Shown here: positions 35,861 through 48,093 of the stretch, one piece after another
How the letters are laid out: each line of letters begins with the position of its first letter
Position numbering within the stretch: position 1 is the stretch's first letter
Assembly (NCBI GenBank): GCA_905182995.1
Contig: CAJJDP010000049.1
Coordinates: 133,286 to 197,285 of the forward strand
Origin: Paramecium octaurelia
Lineage: Eukaryota > Ciliophora > Oligohymenophorea > Peniculida > Parameciidae
Length of the DNA: 64,000 bases
Reading direction: 5' to 3'
Notes under the pieces: model-generated
Database searches by the model: none
Told to the model about the DNA's origin: nothing
What the model saw: only the letters and a program-made list of their open reading frames with translations
Made by a program: the position numbers and the translations under genes

Positions 35861-36787
35861 ATGCACCCTTAAAATAACTTTATGTACAATTAATAGGGCT
35901 ATATGTATCCTTAACAATATATGTATCCTCATCCTCATCCACCTCCAAATTACGTATTTCCATAATCTATGCAACCTCCTTAATTTTATTATATGAATCC
36001 CTAAAATCCAGCCATGTATTAATACAACATTGGATAATAACAATAACAATAATAACAATAATAGCAATCACAAAGAATCAAATGTAATCAACCCAAAACA
36101 AAAGAGTAGGAACTCAAATAATAAAAACAACAAGCAGTTAAACAGCAACCAAATTAACTTATGCAATAGTAGATAGAAATGTAGAAAACAAACTTGAAGA
36201 TCTTAACTGAACAATAAATTAGAGATCAAGTGGGATCTATTACAAAATAAGGGTTTTGTCATTATTGCAATAAGAATGGGAAGATGTGTTATTATTGTTT
36301 CAGTAATTATCGATCGACAGACTGTAGACATGGATTTTGTTTTGATTGTTTGATGTTCAAATTCAAGGTACAAATTTAAGTTAATTGATTCATTAGATAA
36401 ACCCAATTAAGATATTACTCAGACCTGATTGGAGTTGTCCTATCAAATGCAAATAATGTATTTGTAGCCGATGCACTAATATAAATCATATGGATTCAGA
36501 TTAATTCATTTCTAATGACTCTGTGGAGAGTTGCAATAAGTATGCTCATATTATAGAGAACACTAAGAAAATTAAAAAGTAATATTAAAAGAAGAAGAAC
36601 ATAATAAGAGAAATGTTTTAAGTAAAATTTTAGCAATTAGATCCAAAAAAGAAGAAATAACAATAGGTAAAAAATTGGAATAAAGGTAGTCAATGAAGAA
36701 GACTCTACTCCTCAATAAGATAAAGAAGCAGATGTAGTTTTCATAGGAATGTATATTGAAATTGAAGTAGAAACATAGTTAAAATGA
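35861..36787 (+). CDS. CDCA7-type zinc finger (4CXXC_R1) protein
   Basis: About 290 aa. The N-terminal part has Met/Pro/Tyr-rich and poly-Gln segments (PHPHPPPNYVFPQSMQPP, then about 11 Gln). The C-terminal cysteine module reads GFCHYCNKNGKMCYYCFSNY, CRHGFCFDCLMFKF, and after a 29-nt intron LLRPDWSCPIKCKQCICSRC. This is the order and spacing of the CDCA7/JPO zinc finger, including the conserved R-P-D-W-x-C-P core. CDCA7 proteins recruit the HELLS remodeller to methylated or hemimethylated DNA. The last exon follows a 19-nt intron at 36667-36685 (AAG end) and ends at TGA 36785. A chromatin role is inferred from the family. Confidence 0.85.
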
Positions 36788-37424
36788 TGAATAAATATTG
36801 CATTAGGTAGTGAGATATAATTTTGGTTCTTTGATCGATTTGTTTAAGGAATATAAGTCAGCTTGATAATTCATAAACAATATAATTAATATTTGATTGA
36901 TATTTTTACAAAAAGTTTGGACTTCTTGAAATATCATTTTCATGTTGAATATCCGTAATGACAGGAAGTATCTAAAACAACTTTTATTAATATTATTATA
37001 TTTATTTAATAATCATTCACTCATAAGGATAAAATTATTTTGAATCAAAAATAAAGGATGTTTTTTCAATTCTTTTTCTATAAACTATATGATTAATCAA
37101 AAAGATTATATAATCAATTAGGATAACAACAAATGAGATATTTCTATTGAACATCGTTAATATTTTTTAAGAATAATATAGTTATTAACCGACAAAAGTC
37201 ATTCTTACTAAGTTTTACCATTTAATGACTTCTTGATACTCTGTAAAATTTTACTTACTTTATTTGAGTATGTAATTTCTGATTATTTTTATTTATATAA
37301 TATCTAATATATTATAATTAAAATTAATAGTGTTATTTTATTAACTTTTTGCAATTTAAATATTTTTGGAACAAAGAATTCTCAATATTAATTAATTTAA
37401 ATAAACCAGAAAAACAATAGATAA
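36788..37424. other. Intergenic, nothing recognised
   Basis: About 640 nt, extremely AT-rich, with TGA frequent in all frames. No repeat or RNA-like structure is obvious. Confidence 0.5.
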
Positions 37425-37677
37425 AATGCCAAATACTTCATTAGTTATTATCAATCAATAAAAAAGATCAGTTTAATTCAGTGAATAAGATACTGTTCAC
37501 ATTGTTGAAAACTGGAAGGAATTCAATTACACTCCTAAAGAGATTAAAATTAAGGATAGAAAATTAAAAGTGGAAAAAATAGTTATTAGAACTGACTTCG
37601 AAAATTATGTGTTGGAAAAATACAATAAAATTAAATCTACATTAAAAGAATTTACAACTTCGTGCTCATTTCTTTGA
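37425..37677 (+). CDS. Tiny protein with PP1-docking (RVxF-type) motif, 83 aa
   Basis: Single exon from ATG 37425 (MPNTSLVIINQQKR) to TGA 37675. Residues 14-18 read RSVQF, which fits the RVxF consensus for docking to protein phosphatase 1, and continue into SEQDTVHIVENWKEFN. The pattern of a V-x-F followed by polar residues and a Trp resembles short PP1 regulators. The rest is Lys-rich (IKIKDRKLKVEKIVIRTD). A PP1 inhibitor or targeting role is inferred only from the motif. Confidence 0.65.
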
Positions 37678-38330
37678 AAATATTTTTGACTTTTTTATAT
37701 TGTGTGTAATAGTACTAATTTATAACAATTTGAAAAAAATAATTCTTCAGTTCTGAAAACTTGAGTATATATTTTTCAAATCATTTTCTTCAGATTTTTA
37801 TCCCTTCTGAGTCAAAAAGCCATATTCCATTCTGCTTTGTATATTCCCTGTAACTTTGGGGTTAAATGAGTTAGGTTCTATTGGTAGTATTTTTTTATTG
37901 AATACTTACAAACACATGCGAATAAATTGTTATTTTTGGGGATTTTACGCATTGTCTTAATTAATTATGGACAATTGCGAATAGTGTGATAAAAGGTAGA
38001 ATACGTTATTATTGATATGAAATAGAAAATAACATTATTAAATTATTTATAGAAATATTGTAATTTTCATACAAACTATGGAGAGAATAACATCTGACTA
38101 AAGTACAATATCCTTTGTATAAAAATATGTTTAATTTTATAGCAATTGGATTATAAATTACAATGAAATATACAAAAGTGTGTTATGCTTCAAATAAATT
38201 TGTATTAGATTAAGTTTTGCAATGATGAATGATATTGAGTTCATTTTCTTGTATGATGATGAATTTATCATCTTTTGTTTGCCTTAATTTAGTTAATTGA
38301 TAACTATTATATTTAATTTAAAATTTCAAA
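37678..38330. other. Intergenic with an ambiguous ORF
   Basis: About 650 nt. A TGA-free frame starts at ATG 38079 and runs on into the WD40 gene in a different frame. Its composition is rich in Ile, Phe, Cys and Tyr, and no motif is seen, so it is taken as chance. Confidence 0.4.
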
Positions 38331-41300
38331 ATGAATTACATTATAGGAATGTCTGTCACATAGAAACATTAAATTTCTATTTAAGAAAATCTGGCTTATG
38401 CAGCAGGGTCTATAGTAGTATATTACTCATACAAAGAAAATTAATAAGTGAAATATTTGATTGGGAAAGCATAAGTACATGCCATACTTATATCAAGAGA
38501 TGGTACGCATGTGTTTACTGGAGAGCAAGCTACAAAGAATCCTGCAGTTAATATATTTAAGTTGACTGAAGATCGCGAGATTAATGTTAGTTAGTAGTTG
38601 AAGGGACATAAATTTGGAATCACTTAGATTGTAGAATCTCCAGCTAAACCATATTTAGTGTCTTTGGGTTCTGAACCTGATAAAGGGTTGTTTGTATGGG
38701 ATTGGAGTCAGGGCATTAAATTAACTGTGAATAAATTATCGAAACCTGTTAATACTATTCGATTCAATGATAATGGAAGACTATTAATAAGTGCGGGATA
38801 GGGACATTTGAAATATTGGTAATTTAATAATGACGGAAGTGTAATAGCATATGACAATATGATGGATCCAAAACCTTTTTTATTGAATGAGCAATTCATG
38901 CATAAAAACTTTATTGATATTCATGTTACTCAATATTAGGTTTTTGCATTAACATTTGATTCCTTAATAACTGTATTTTCTTTGCAAACAAAACAATTCG
39001 AAAAATGGATGGATCTCAAGGCTGCTAATTCTTATTCATTAACTAGTCATTTAAATTATCTAATAACAGGTTGTTCTGATGCGATAATAAGAATATTCAA
39101 TTTGAATATGCAACACATAGTAACACTCTCAAAACCTCCCAATCTTGGAAATTACAATATTGAAAAAGGAGTCACCAAACTCAAAGTCTAAGGTGACCAA
39201 TTTGCGGATTGTTTGGCAGTGCAAATCTATTAGAATTATTTAGTTGCTGCCTATAGTGATAGAACAATGTTTTTATGGGATATTGGTAATTTTGAAAAGA
39301 TTGTTGTAAAGCGTTCATTTCTCAATCACAGTGCCAGCATTAATGATCTATAAATAATGACTTAATAATCATCAATCGAAGCCACATTCTTCGTTACAGC
39401 CTCCTCTGATCAAACCTTAAGAGTGTGGCATATTTATGACTAATAGCCTTTGGGATTGAGGAGAAATGCTTACTGTAAATATCTCTCCAAAATTATCTAT
39501 ATTGGTGATTAATATCAACACTTCAAAGCCAATCAATAAGCATAACTTCAAATTAGATGTGTAAGAGTTTCCAAAGATGGTAATTATCTTGCATGTGGAG
39601 ATTCAGCCGGAATTTTGAGAATATTCTCTACTTAAACATTCACATTGTATAAGCAAATCCAAGCCCATGATCAAGATATTATGACTCTGGATTTCTCAGA
39701 ATATATAGATTTACTTGCCACTGGATCCAGAGATCGTATAATAAATGTCTATGATGATCAATTCCAAAAAATAGGGTCACTAGAAGAACATACTAGTTCA
39801 GTTACTTGTGTTAAATTCAGTAAGAATAAACTCATAAGTTGCGGATTAGATAAAGCCATTATCTTTAGAGAATTCAATGGATAGAAATTTAAAATATATC
39901 ATCAAGAGCAAATTTCAAAAATATACTCAATGGATGTTAGTTTCAACAATTTGTTTATTTGTTTGGAGAAAAAAATATCAATCTATGATATTCCTACTGG
40001 CAAATTGAAGTAGTCTTTTGAAACAGATGCAAATTCGAAAATTCTACTCTACAGTAAGGATGATCAGAATTGTCTCCAAATTGCTACTTATTCTGATAAA
40101 AACATCAAAATTTACAATAACAAATTTGAATTAATCTAAAAGTTTCAACATGATCAACTCACTTCTATGGGATTTGCTATGGATAACAAACACTTCATTA
40201 CTGCTGGACATGAAGGTTGTATTATTATCTGGAAATTAAATAAAGTATTTAAGAAGAAATAATTGGGATTAATAGGTAAGAAGTTGAAGTAAGTCTTCGC
40301 TTAATAAGATCTAAAGAGTTCAAAAGAATGGACAATCAATAGTTTGTGGATTGAAGATGAATTGAGAGGCTTCCTTAACAATAATAAATAACAATAATAA
40401 TAATAATAACAATAACAAAGCTAGAAGTAAGAGGAAGAACAAGTAGAATTGTTTAAATTTGAATCCGATAATGAAATGGATCCCAAATCCTCTAAATAAA
40501 TTGAAAATGCTCTATCTCCTTTGGGAAATTCACAATTCAACTATAAGGATCAAAAATTCGATAAGGATGATATCAAAACTATTTAAAATCAATTGCAGAT
40601 CGTTTAAAATAATCTTAACAAAGTCAATGAAAAACAATAAAATAAATACTAAATTCACAAAAACTAAGAAACCATTTAAGAAGTCAATCAACTTGAAGAG
40701 CAGAGTCAACTGAATTTCTTTTATGAGAAATCACAATACTAATAATCCTCCCGAAGTTAAAGTGTGGATAGTCAAATAATAAAAAAGAGAACTAGAGAAG
40801 AAATCAAGTAGGATAAATTGAGGTAACTCAATAAAAAACATGATGCCTTATAATAAAATTTGGTTACCCAAGAAAGTTAAGTCGATCAGACTTAGAGAGA
40901 AACAACAGAATTAGAAACAAAGAGAATGGATTAGGATACCTAAATAAATAGTAGTTAATTGCATTCCAATATTAATACTTATGCCGATTATCAACCACCA
41001 CAAAATAAATAATCTTTCCCAACTGAAGCTAGTTTATATATCAATAATGCTACCTAAACATAAGATCATATCAAATAGATGATAGGTCCAATCTCAAAGG
41101 ATTCTATTAATTTGAATAGTTCTTATGCTTACGATTAGCATTACCATCAATAATCGGTTGATCCAACTTAGTAATAGGTAATTATTATTCCTTATCATTT
41201 TAGATATTTTAATAAACTAACTTGGCTAAACATCATATTAGACAGATTCAAGTGGAATTGCTGGATTTAACGAACTTATTAAATTCGATTAAAGATTAAT

Positions 41301-41563
41301 AGATTAAGGATAATGTTTTAAGGGAAATAGATGATGACTTGAGTAACTTATAAAAGTCTATATAATTAATCAGAAAATAGGAATAGCCAGAACAATAGAC
41401 AAATCGAATGATGGAGCAATCGTAGGCACAACTTAGTGAAGAAGATATAAGTATGAATTGATGTTTATAATTAATAGAGAAGATAGTGATAAATTGCAGC
41501 AAAGAAATGTTTGAAAACTACTCAAAAGTCTTATTAGAATAAATTAAAGGAAAGAATGTATGA
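38331..41563 (+). CDS. Double WD40-propeller protein, WDR62/MAPKBP1-like
   Basis: About 1,050 aa. It starts MNYIIGMSVTQKHQ right after an in-frame TGA at 38298. LAYAAGSIVVYYSYKENQQ and HVFTGEQATKNPAVNIFKL match the first blade of WDR62/MAPKBP1. About 12 WD40-type repeats follow (RDRIINVYDDQF, LISCGLDKAIIFREF, NKHFITAGHEGCIIIWKL), forming two propellers. A Gln-rich, disordered C-terminal third carries a coiled-coil end (IRQIQVELLDLTNLLNSIKD). Introns of 26 and 27 nt lie near 41179 and 41451. In animals these are spindle-pole/JNK scaffolds; here a basal-body or scaffold role is inferred. Ends at TGA 41561. Confidence 0.88.
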
Positions 41564-41586
41564 GATTTCAATTAACAGAATTTTTT

Positions 41587-42492
41587 TCAATAACAAAATA
41601 CTTTCAAAATTTTGGTTAATACTTTGGCTTTCACTGGTTGAGATGGGTATCTTTCTCCATCTATACTCAATGGACAATCAGTGATTGGTTCAAAAGTATA
41701 TTCTTTTACTTTTTCATATTTCCAATTTCCTTTCGTTTTCGAATTTCCTTATTCATCAATTTCAACATGACTAACATCATATTGTTTGAATGACAACTTT
41801 ATTAATTGTGACCAATCTCCATCCTCAAGATATTGTACATGATAAATAATTATCGCTTATGTAAGGTATCTTTTATGCTAAAAAATATCTAAATGTCATC
41901 TATTGATTATTATATTTGGCTTAATATTTCTTTTAAAATATCACTCTCCATATTCCATATATATCAAATCTAGAACCTCCCAAAAATCTTAATGATTCAG
42001 ATCCCAAATCCACTTCAGAAATGAAAGCGTAGGATAGAGATAGGAAAGAAACAACCTTCTTTTGAGGCATATCTTATAGAATAAGATCCATTTATCTTGT
42101 GATTCCTTTGGCAATTAGAAGTGCACAACTTTCTGGTTTACATTCCAAATATGATAATTTGCTTAAGAGTTTAGCAAATGCATTCCACTTCCACCTGGAA
42201 TTACTCCAAAGGTAATAGATTAAGATATTTATTCTCAAACTTATCTTGCATACAAAGCATTGATAGCTTCATGCGGTAATCCATCTCCAGATACAAGTAC
42301 GACTCCATAGATATTTGAAAGATCTTCTTTTAATAAATAATGGTGACAATGATTTTGAGATTATGTTAAAATGACTTGATATTTTATATTGAACTTATCA
42401 AGAATGGATTTTGCTTTATTCCATTCTTTCAAAGCATGTCCTTTTCCGCTAGCTGGATTGACAAAGACCAATAATTACTTTGGAATATCCAT
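41587..42492 (-). CDS. Sphingosine kinase-like lipid kinase
   Basis: About 285 aa. It contains the diacylglycerol/sphingosine kinase nucleotide fold: QLLVFVNPASGKGHALKEW (glycine-rich C1), GVVLVSGDGLPHEAINAL (C2, with the SGDG characteristic of sphingosine kinases and the catalytic Asp) and FGVIPGGSGNAFAKLLSKLS (C3). The C-terminal beta domain has LSLSYAFISEVDLGSESLR, FLGGSRFDIYGIWRV and LSIDGERYPSQPVKAKVL (C5). Several introns of 22-28 nt are needed. The start at MDIPKQ is 25 nt from the stop of the MORN gene upstream. It would make sphingosine 1-phosphate or a related long-chain-base phosphate. Stop TGA 41587. Confidence 0.88.
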
Positions 42493-42517
42493 TCAATAAG
42501 TTTATAATTTATAATTA

Positions 42518-43105
42518 TCAATATTTCTCAAATAATTTATCATTTTGCCACATTCCTTATAATTTTTCATTCTTTTTATAAAGTGTTCCTATACCATTTT
42601 TAAGATCCCTTTCAAAATTGCCCACAAAATAAGATTCATCATCATAATATTCAATTCCAGCTCCATTTTTTAAACCATTTTTGAATTACCCTTGATATGA
42701 TAGTTTGCCTTCTTAATACAATTTTCCAAATCCATGATAAACATTATTGAACCATTATCCTTCATATTCTAGTTCATTTGTAGAATAGGAACCAACTCCT
42801 TCTTTTTAGTTTCCATTCATTTAACCGACATAGCGATAATTTTATCCTCTAATAGTAATAGGAGTGTCTGATCGAAGTCTTGATAAAGAATGAGAGGATG
42901 TATTAAGATTCTAAGTTTGCGATTAGATCAGTTTGTAATCGAATTCTCTAGAGATAATGAATGTATTAACCTTTTAGGATTCTTTTAAGGAGATTGTTAT
43001 GTGGCATTTCTGTTTATGTTTCTAGTAGGAAAAGTGGCCTAAGGAAGTGATCGATCTTATATATATAATTAATACAATCAATATTGTTATTGAAAGTTAT
43101 GGCAT
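42518..43105 (-). CDS. MORN-repeat protein, about 190 aa
   Basis: The N-terminal third is unrecognised. MORN repeats follow: NYRYVGQMNGNQKEGVGSY, LEYEGQWFNNVYHGFGKLY, LSYQGQFKNGLKNGAGIEYY, SYFVGNFERDLKNGIGTLY and LQGMWQNDKLFEKY. MORN repeats form a beta-strand rod that binds phosphoinositides or partners, common in ciliate cortical and basal-body proteins. It ends at TGA 42518. Directly downstream with a 25-nt gap is the sphingosine kinase gene. The start at 43105 (MPQLSITILI) follows a TATA-like AT run; a possible 20-nt intron there is uncertain. Confidence 0.8.
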
Positions 43106-43160
43106 TCATTGGTGATTCTATTAAAAATAAAATTTATATGCAAATATATATATTATGAAA

Positions 43161-43842
43161 TCAATTTTATTGATGAGTTTACATTCCAGCAATATCTTTG
43201 ATCTTCTTCATGATTTGAGGATCAGTATCATTATCCCATTGAGCCAATTATATTCTCTCTTACATTTTATCGAGAGTGTCCTGAGAAAGATAACTTCAAC
43301 ATAATACTTTGAGCATTCTAGCAAATTCAGCTGACATCTCTTCAATTTTACGCTTCAATTCACTAATTTCATCATCTTTCTTCTTCAATCTGTATTCATA
43401 ATCTTTAACCATGTCTTGAATATATTGTTCTTTGTTCTCTAAAATTGATTGTGATTAATAATTTACTAATGATTTCTTCTTTTTCCACATCAGTGGATCT
43501 TAAATCAGTAATTTATTTGAGTAATTCCTCCTGCATTTATTTATATTGTCTAGTCATATCTGATCTATATTATGAATAGATAATCCCCCATACACAATGC
43601 AAAATAATTTATCTTTCTCCTTCTTCAAATCATTTTCCATTTCCATCACTCTGGCTCTGATCTCATTTTCAGCTGCTTTTGCTTTATCACCTCTTTCTTG
43701 TTCCTCCACTTTAATTTAAAATAATAGTTCTACCAAATCTAGTCTAAAGAGCTCTGCATTTATGTTCCAAAACCATAACCTTTTCCTCTTCCTCTCTCTC
43801 TCCATCATCACCTCCTTTCTTCTTGCTTCCTTTCTTTGACAT
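43161..43842 (-). CDS. Coiled-coil protein, DRC12/CCDC153-like
   Basis: About 200 aa. A Lys/Gly/Glu-rich start (MSKKGSKKKGGDDGEREEEE) leads to EKVMVLEHKCRALQTRFG, then continuous heptad coiled coil (AAENEIRARVMEMENDLKKE, MQEELLKQITDLRSTDVEKE, YRLKKKDDEISELKRKIEEM). The end is LAQWDNDTDPQIMKKIKDI. Three introns are inferred. Size, the basic/acidic start and the uninterrupted coil resemble nexin-dynein regulatory complex subunit 12, which would place it in the ciliary axoneme; identity is moderate. Stop TGA 43161. Confidence 0.75.
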
Positions 43843-43867
43843 ATTATTATTATTTATTAATTATATC

Positions 43868-46800
43868 TCATAAAATTTTTATTATAACTGTTTCATGATC
43901 AATCGAATAATACTCGTTTTACTATTTGTTGTGCATCGTCAATCTAAATCTGCTTAAATCATAAACTCCTTTCTCTGTAAACACACCTTCTAAACTCAGA
44001 ACTTTCATCTCTTATGGCTTCAAAGTGATTTGGTGTTACAAGGTACCTTCCCACAAAAAGAATGGTTACTAAATGTCATTGACCGACCTTAATAATTATA
44101 TTATTGTACTTCAAAGGTTCATCCCCATTAAACAATGTCACAGTAAAAGTAATGGGTTCTAAATATTTCGTGTTTTTGAAACTTATCTTTATTGGAACCA
44201 TCGTAATCATACTTTGGTGCTCTACTTCATATGGAGCTGAGATCGAAAAAGTCATTGGAAATTCCTTCACATCCCTATGCAAATAGTTTGATTGCAAAAC
44301 TGGTAATTCATGCAATCCATACACTATTTCATCCTCATATCTATATGTCCATCTTGCTATAATAAATAGAGGGAATTCCTCTTTCCTTTAATCAGACAAT
44401 TTCTGATAGAAAACATTGAAGTAATGCTATATATCCAAATTCACAAAGTCCAATGCAACACCTGCTGGAATATCTTAATCACCCAAAACTATCTCATTAA
44501 AATTATCGCCATCCCTATAAAACCTCTCCTTTAGTCTATTTTGATATTCTTCATATCTATAATCCTTTGTCTAAATCTTCTTCATTTTAAATGTAGTCAA
44601 AAGAAAGGGATCCCCACTCGATTGATATGGAACATCAAAGTATTGCCAATTCTCATTCAAGCAAAGGATTCTATCAAATCTCAGTTTGCCTTTCCCTCCA
44701 AAGTAATCTTGAACTTGCAATGTGAATTTCCAATAGTCTACAATCAAATCTGTTTAGAGTGATATCTTGAAACTAGGGTCTACTTTCATTGGAATCTCCA
44801 ATTTCTAAATTCTAATTCCACCACTTTATCCTTATTAATACTTTAATAATAATTAACCAACAAATTCTTCTTAAAAACTGCATCTCAAATAAAACTGATA
44901 TTCCAAAACCTAAAAGGCACTTAAAACAATCTTTTTCACTTCAAATCCAAAATGATAAGGTATTATCGGAGTTATGTAAATAACAATTTCTTCAGGATTC
45001 TTATTTGTGAATTTAAATAGAATGGGTCTTATTTCACCATAGGCTATAACTGGTTTTGTGTAATACTCAATATTAATTGGTATGAATTTAGGGAACACTC
45101 TAAACTTATTGTAAAAATTGACACTCTTCTTTTTTGATTAATCCTTAGCATCATAATTTATTTATAATTATGCAGGAATATTAATGAAATTCCATTGCAA
45201 ACCTGTGATTATCAGATATCCTGCTTATGGGGGAGTTATCGAAACTTCTAAGTATTCTTGGATAGCTCCCTAAAAAGGAATGTCCTTTACTTCTATAGTA
45301 TTTATTTTTGTGAGTACATATTCTTTTTCATTATTTGTATCTATTTCTAATAGATTCTCTTTGAGTGTGTAAAATTAATACATAACTTATAAGCCATTGA
45401 TATAACTGGGCACTTTAAGAGGTAAATTTATGAAAAATCTTAAAGTTATAGTGTCTTCAGCAAAACATTGTCTTCCAAACTTGTTAATTTTGTCAACTAG
45501 ATCTGAGATTTTGTCAATGTTTAAAATACAAGGTGTTTTATTGAAACATGCTATTCTTTCTTCCAAATAGAGGGAATCAAAACTTCTAATTGATGCATCT
45601 TCATAAAATGATTCATTTTTAGAAACTGTATTCCATAAATTCTTAAATTTCTATTTGATATTTTTAAGAACTATTGAATCAAGTACATCTTAACCATGTG
45701 TTAACATATCTACAGGTCCTTTGACAATTGGTATCTTAAGAGCAGTATTAGATTGTGTAAAGTATTTTTTTCTGTGATCTTAAAGTTGCTCAATTGATGT
45801 ATATGCTTTTTTCCAGTCAACAACTAATTGATTATGTTATTCTTAACTCTATCTTTCATTTATTTGATTGAATGCCAATTTAAATGAATCTATGGCCTCT
45901 TGAATTCTCTGATTCTCCAAACAATTAGCCCCTATATGACCTTCCAACCAAAACAATAATGGAACCCACTTAGACTATTAATACAATTATTCAACTATTT
46001 TGAAGCATCTCAATGCATGTTTCTTGAAATTCTCAGATTCATATTTATTAGCCACCAAAGTTAAATTGTGAGCAAACTTTCTGAATTCAGGTGGATCTAA
46101 TCTCAAATGTATAAATGCAATTTATTCATAGACTAATATCTAATACACTACAAAATAATCTTTTTTTGTAGTGCTTCCTAAATCCTTAAAATAACGATGA
46201 AATCTTTAAAGGAAATAGATTTACTCCTTGTTGTATTTTCCAAACATGTGAGTTGTGATAATATAAAAATACATGATTCTTAACATATATGGGAAATGAA
46301 CTATCTTATGATAGCCAATCTAGATTTCATCGAAAATGTTTTTAAGATTATCTATTTTCTGTTATGACAATAATCGAGAATACAAATAATATTCAGTTGC
46401 ATTTAAAGTAGCAATCGTAGTATTGGTCTTATTATTTTTAAGTTCATTTATAAGTCCCTTATAGTATATGGTAGCACTTTCATAATCGTTCATCAAATAA
46501 TGATTGTCACCCAAAAATCTCAAAAGTGATTCTTTCTGAGTCATCTTATACTCAGTTTCAGTTGGTTAACCTGTTCTTGTGTTGAAAATGCTTGTAAAAA
46601 ATGTATCGAATGTTTTCTACTTCATTTCTTAATAGAGTTGTGTCTATATATTGATTTGTCTCTCCAACATAATCACTGCTTGTTATAATATGACTTCCTC
46701 AAGAACTTGCCTATATATCTTAGTCCATTATTCATCTAAAATTCCTAATGGATGTTTAGGCACTTCCCCATCATAATTATATCTCTGATATGCAAATCTA

Positions 46801-47504
46801 GACCAGTGAGTTTGCTCAATAGGATTAGGCAAATTATATTTTAGAACGTAAGATCGTAACTTACTTAATTCTTTATACTAATCCAGAGATTCACATTGCA
46901 CTGCCTCTTAAGCATCATTCAATATTATGATTACTTTAGTCACCATATCCTAATCACTTTGGTTATTCTTAAAAATCATCTTAATCAAACTACTTGAATC
47001 ATTTTTTATTTTGTTGTACTCCTATCCCAAATTTTTCTCTTATCCACTTAATACATAAAATAATACAATCGGATGATCTAGGAAATTATAATGATATTAA
47101 AATCCTAAACAATCCCCTACTACCTATTACAATTACTAGAACCCAGCCATCTTATTTTATTCGCATATTTGATCTAAAGTTTGTTTGCTACAATTTCTTG
47201 AGATTTAAACTTGATCCACAACTTGAGTATCCTCCAACAAAAGACGTGAATGCTTATCCAACTTGACATTTCCAATCTAGTCGTATTCTCTCAAATCTAA
47301 CAATTTTATGTTCAGCTCTTTTTCTTTCTCTCTCAAACCCAATTTCAATCTTTGTATTTTTCTTGGTAGAAAGGGTCTCAAGAATTCAGCTGGAGTTATT
47401 TGATATTTACTAAGAAGAGCTGCCTGTATGAAATCAGAAGAAATCACCATACCCTTATATTAATGGCATGCTTGATTAAAGAGTTCTAGTTATGTAATAT
47501 TCAT
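43868..47504 (-). CDS. TRAPPC8: TRAPP complex subunit 8 (Trs85)
   Basis: About 1,170 aa, the subunit of TRAPPIII that directs it to autophagosome and early Golgi membranes. The N-terminal part has ISSDFIQAALLSKYQITPAE and FLRPFLPRKI, then LPNPIEQTHWSRFAYQRYN, a TRAPPC8 hallmark. A solenoid follows (KESLLRFLGDNHYLMNDYES, ATIYYKGLINELKNN). Immunoglobulin-like domains fill the C-terminal third (IRPILFKFTNKNPEEIVIYI, DYCNRPPMTF-like segments around 44100-44300, and LKPQEMKVLSLEGVFTEKGV). Many introns of 22-30 nt interrupt it. It starts at ATG 47504 (MNIT) and stops at TGA 43868, 25 nt from the DRC12-like start. Confidence 0.88.
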
Positions 47505-47516
47505 TTTTAATTAATT

Positions 47517-47786
47517 ATGTTTTGTGCTTCCATCGCTCTCTTTGGAACTGTCTTTTTGGGTTTTCTTGGATATTTGGTTCAAATTCAAATGCCCTTTTTG
47601 AAGTTCAAGATGCTTGATCGACAAACCACACAAAATGCTTTATATACTTCATCCATAGTAACATTAACTATATAAATTTAGATCTATTTTGTGCTATTTC
47701 TTCTTATACTATTGCATGACTGCTGCAAAACCAAACCATATCCACAGTATAAAGTTTATCAATAATGGAAATACGAAATGTTTTGA
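47517..47786 (+). CDS. Small two-helix membrane protein, about 81 aa
   Basis: Start ATG 47517, only 12 nt from the divergent TRAPPC8 start. MFCASIALFGTVFLGFLGYL is a first transmembrane helix, followed by a basic loop (PFLKFKMLDRQTTQNAL) and a second helix, IYFVLFLLILLHDCC. Between them a 24-nt GTAACA...TTTAG segment is probably an intron. The tail is TKPYPQYKVYQQWKYEMF. Size and topology recall ribonuclease kappa or small V-ATPase accessory proteins, but this is weak. The promoter region shared with TRAPPC8 must be extremely short or overlap coding DNA. Confidence 0.6.
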
Positions 47787-48093
47787 ATTAATAAACAATT
47801 TTTGTGCAAATATTGAAACAATATAACTAATAAAAATATTCATTTTTTTCTCTTAAAACCTAGACCATTCATTCATAACATCAGTTCCTATCCCAAAACA
47901 ATAATATCAATTTCATATTTGAATGGAATGTTTACTTTTTCATGAAATCAACCTCCAATTATTTGTAAAAACACTATTATCATCAAATTAAAACTCTAAA
48001 AATGGTATAAAGTCTAATTTATGAAAATAGATGATTATTATTGTATTGAGCAATGTTTATTTTTCACATATATAACCAAAAATAAAATAATAA
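47787..48093. other. Convergent spacer, nothing recognised
   Basis: About 300 nt, AT-rich, between the small plus-strand gene and the end of the FHA gene. No coding signal was seen. Confidence 0.45.

Noticed and set aside
35837-36067. Minus-strand Leu/His-rich ORF
   Set aside because: It is antisense to the Gln/Pro-rich start of the zinc-finger gene.
38079-38560. Plus-strand frame as an N-terminal extension of the WD40 gene
   Set aside because: It is in a different frame from the conserved first WD40 blade and has unlike composition.
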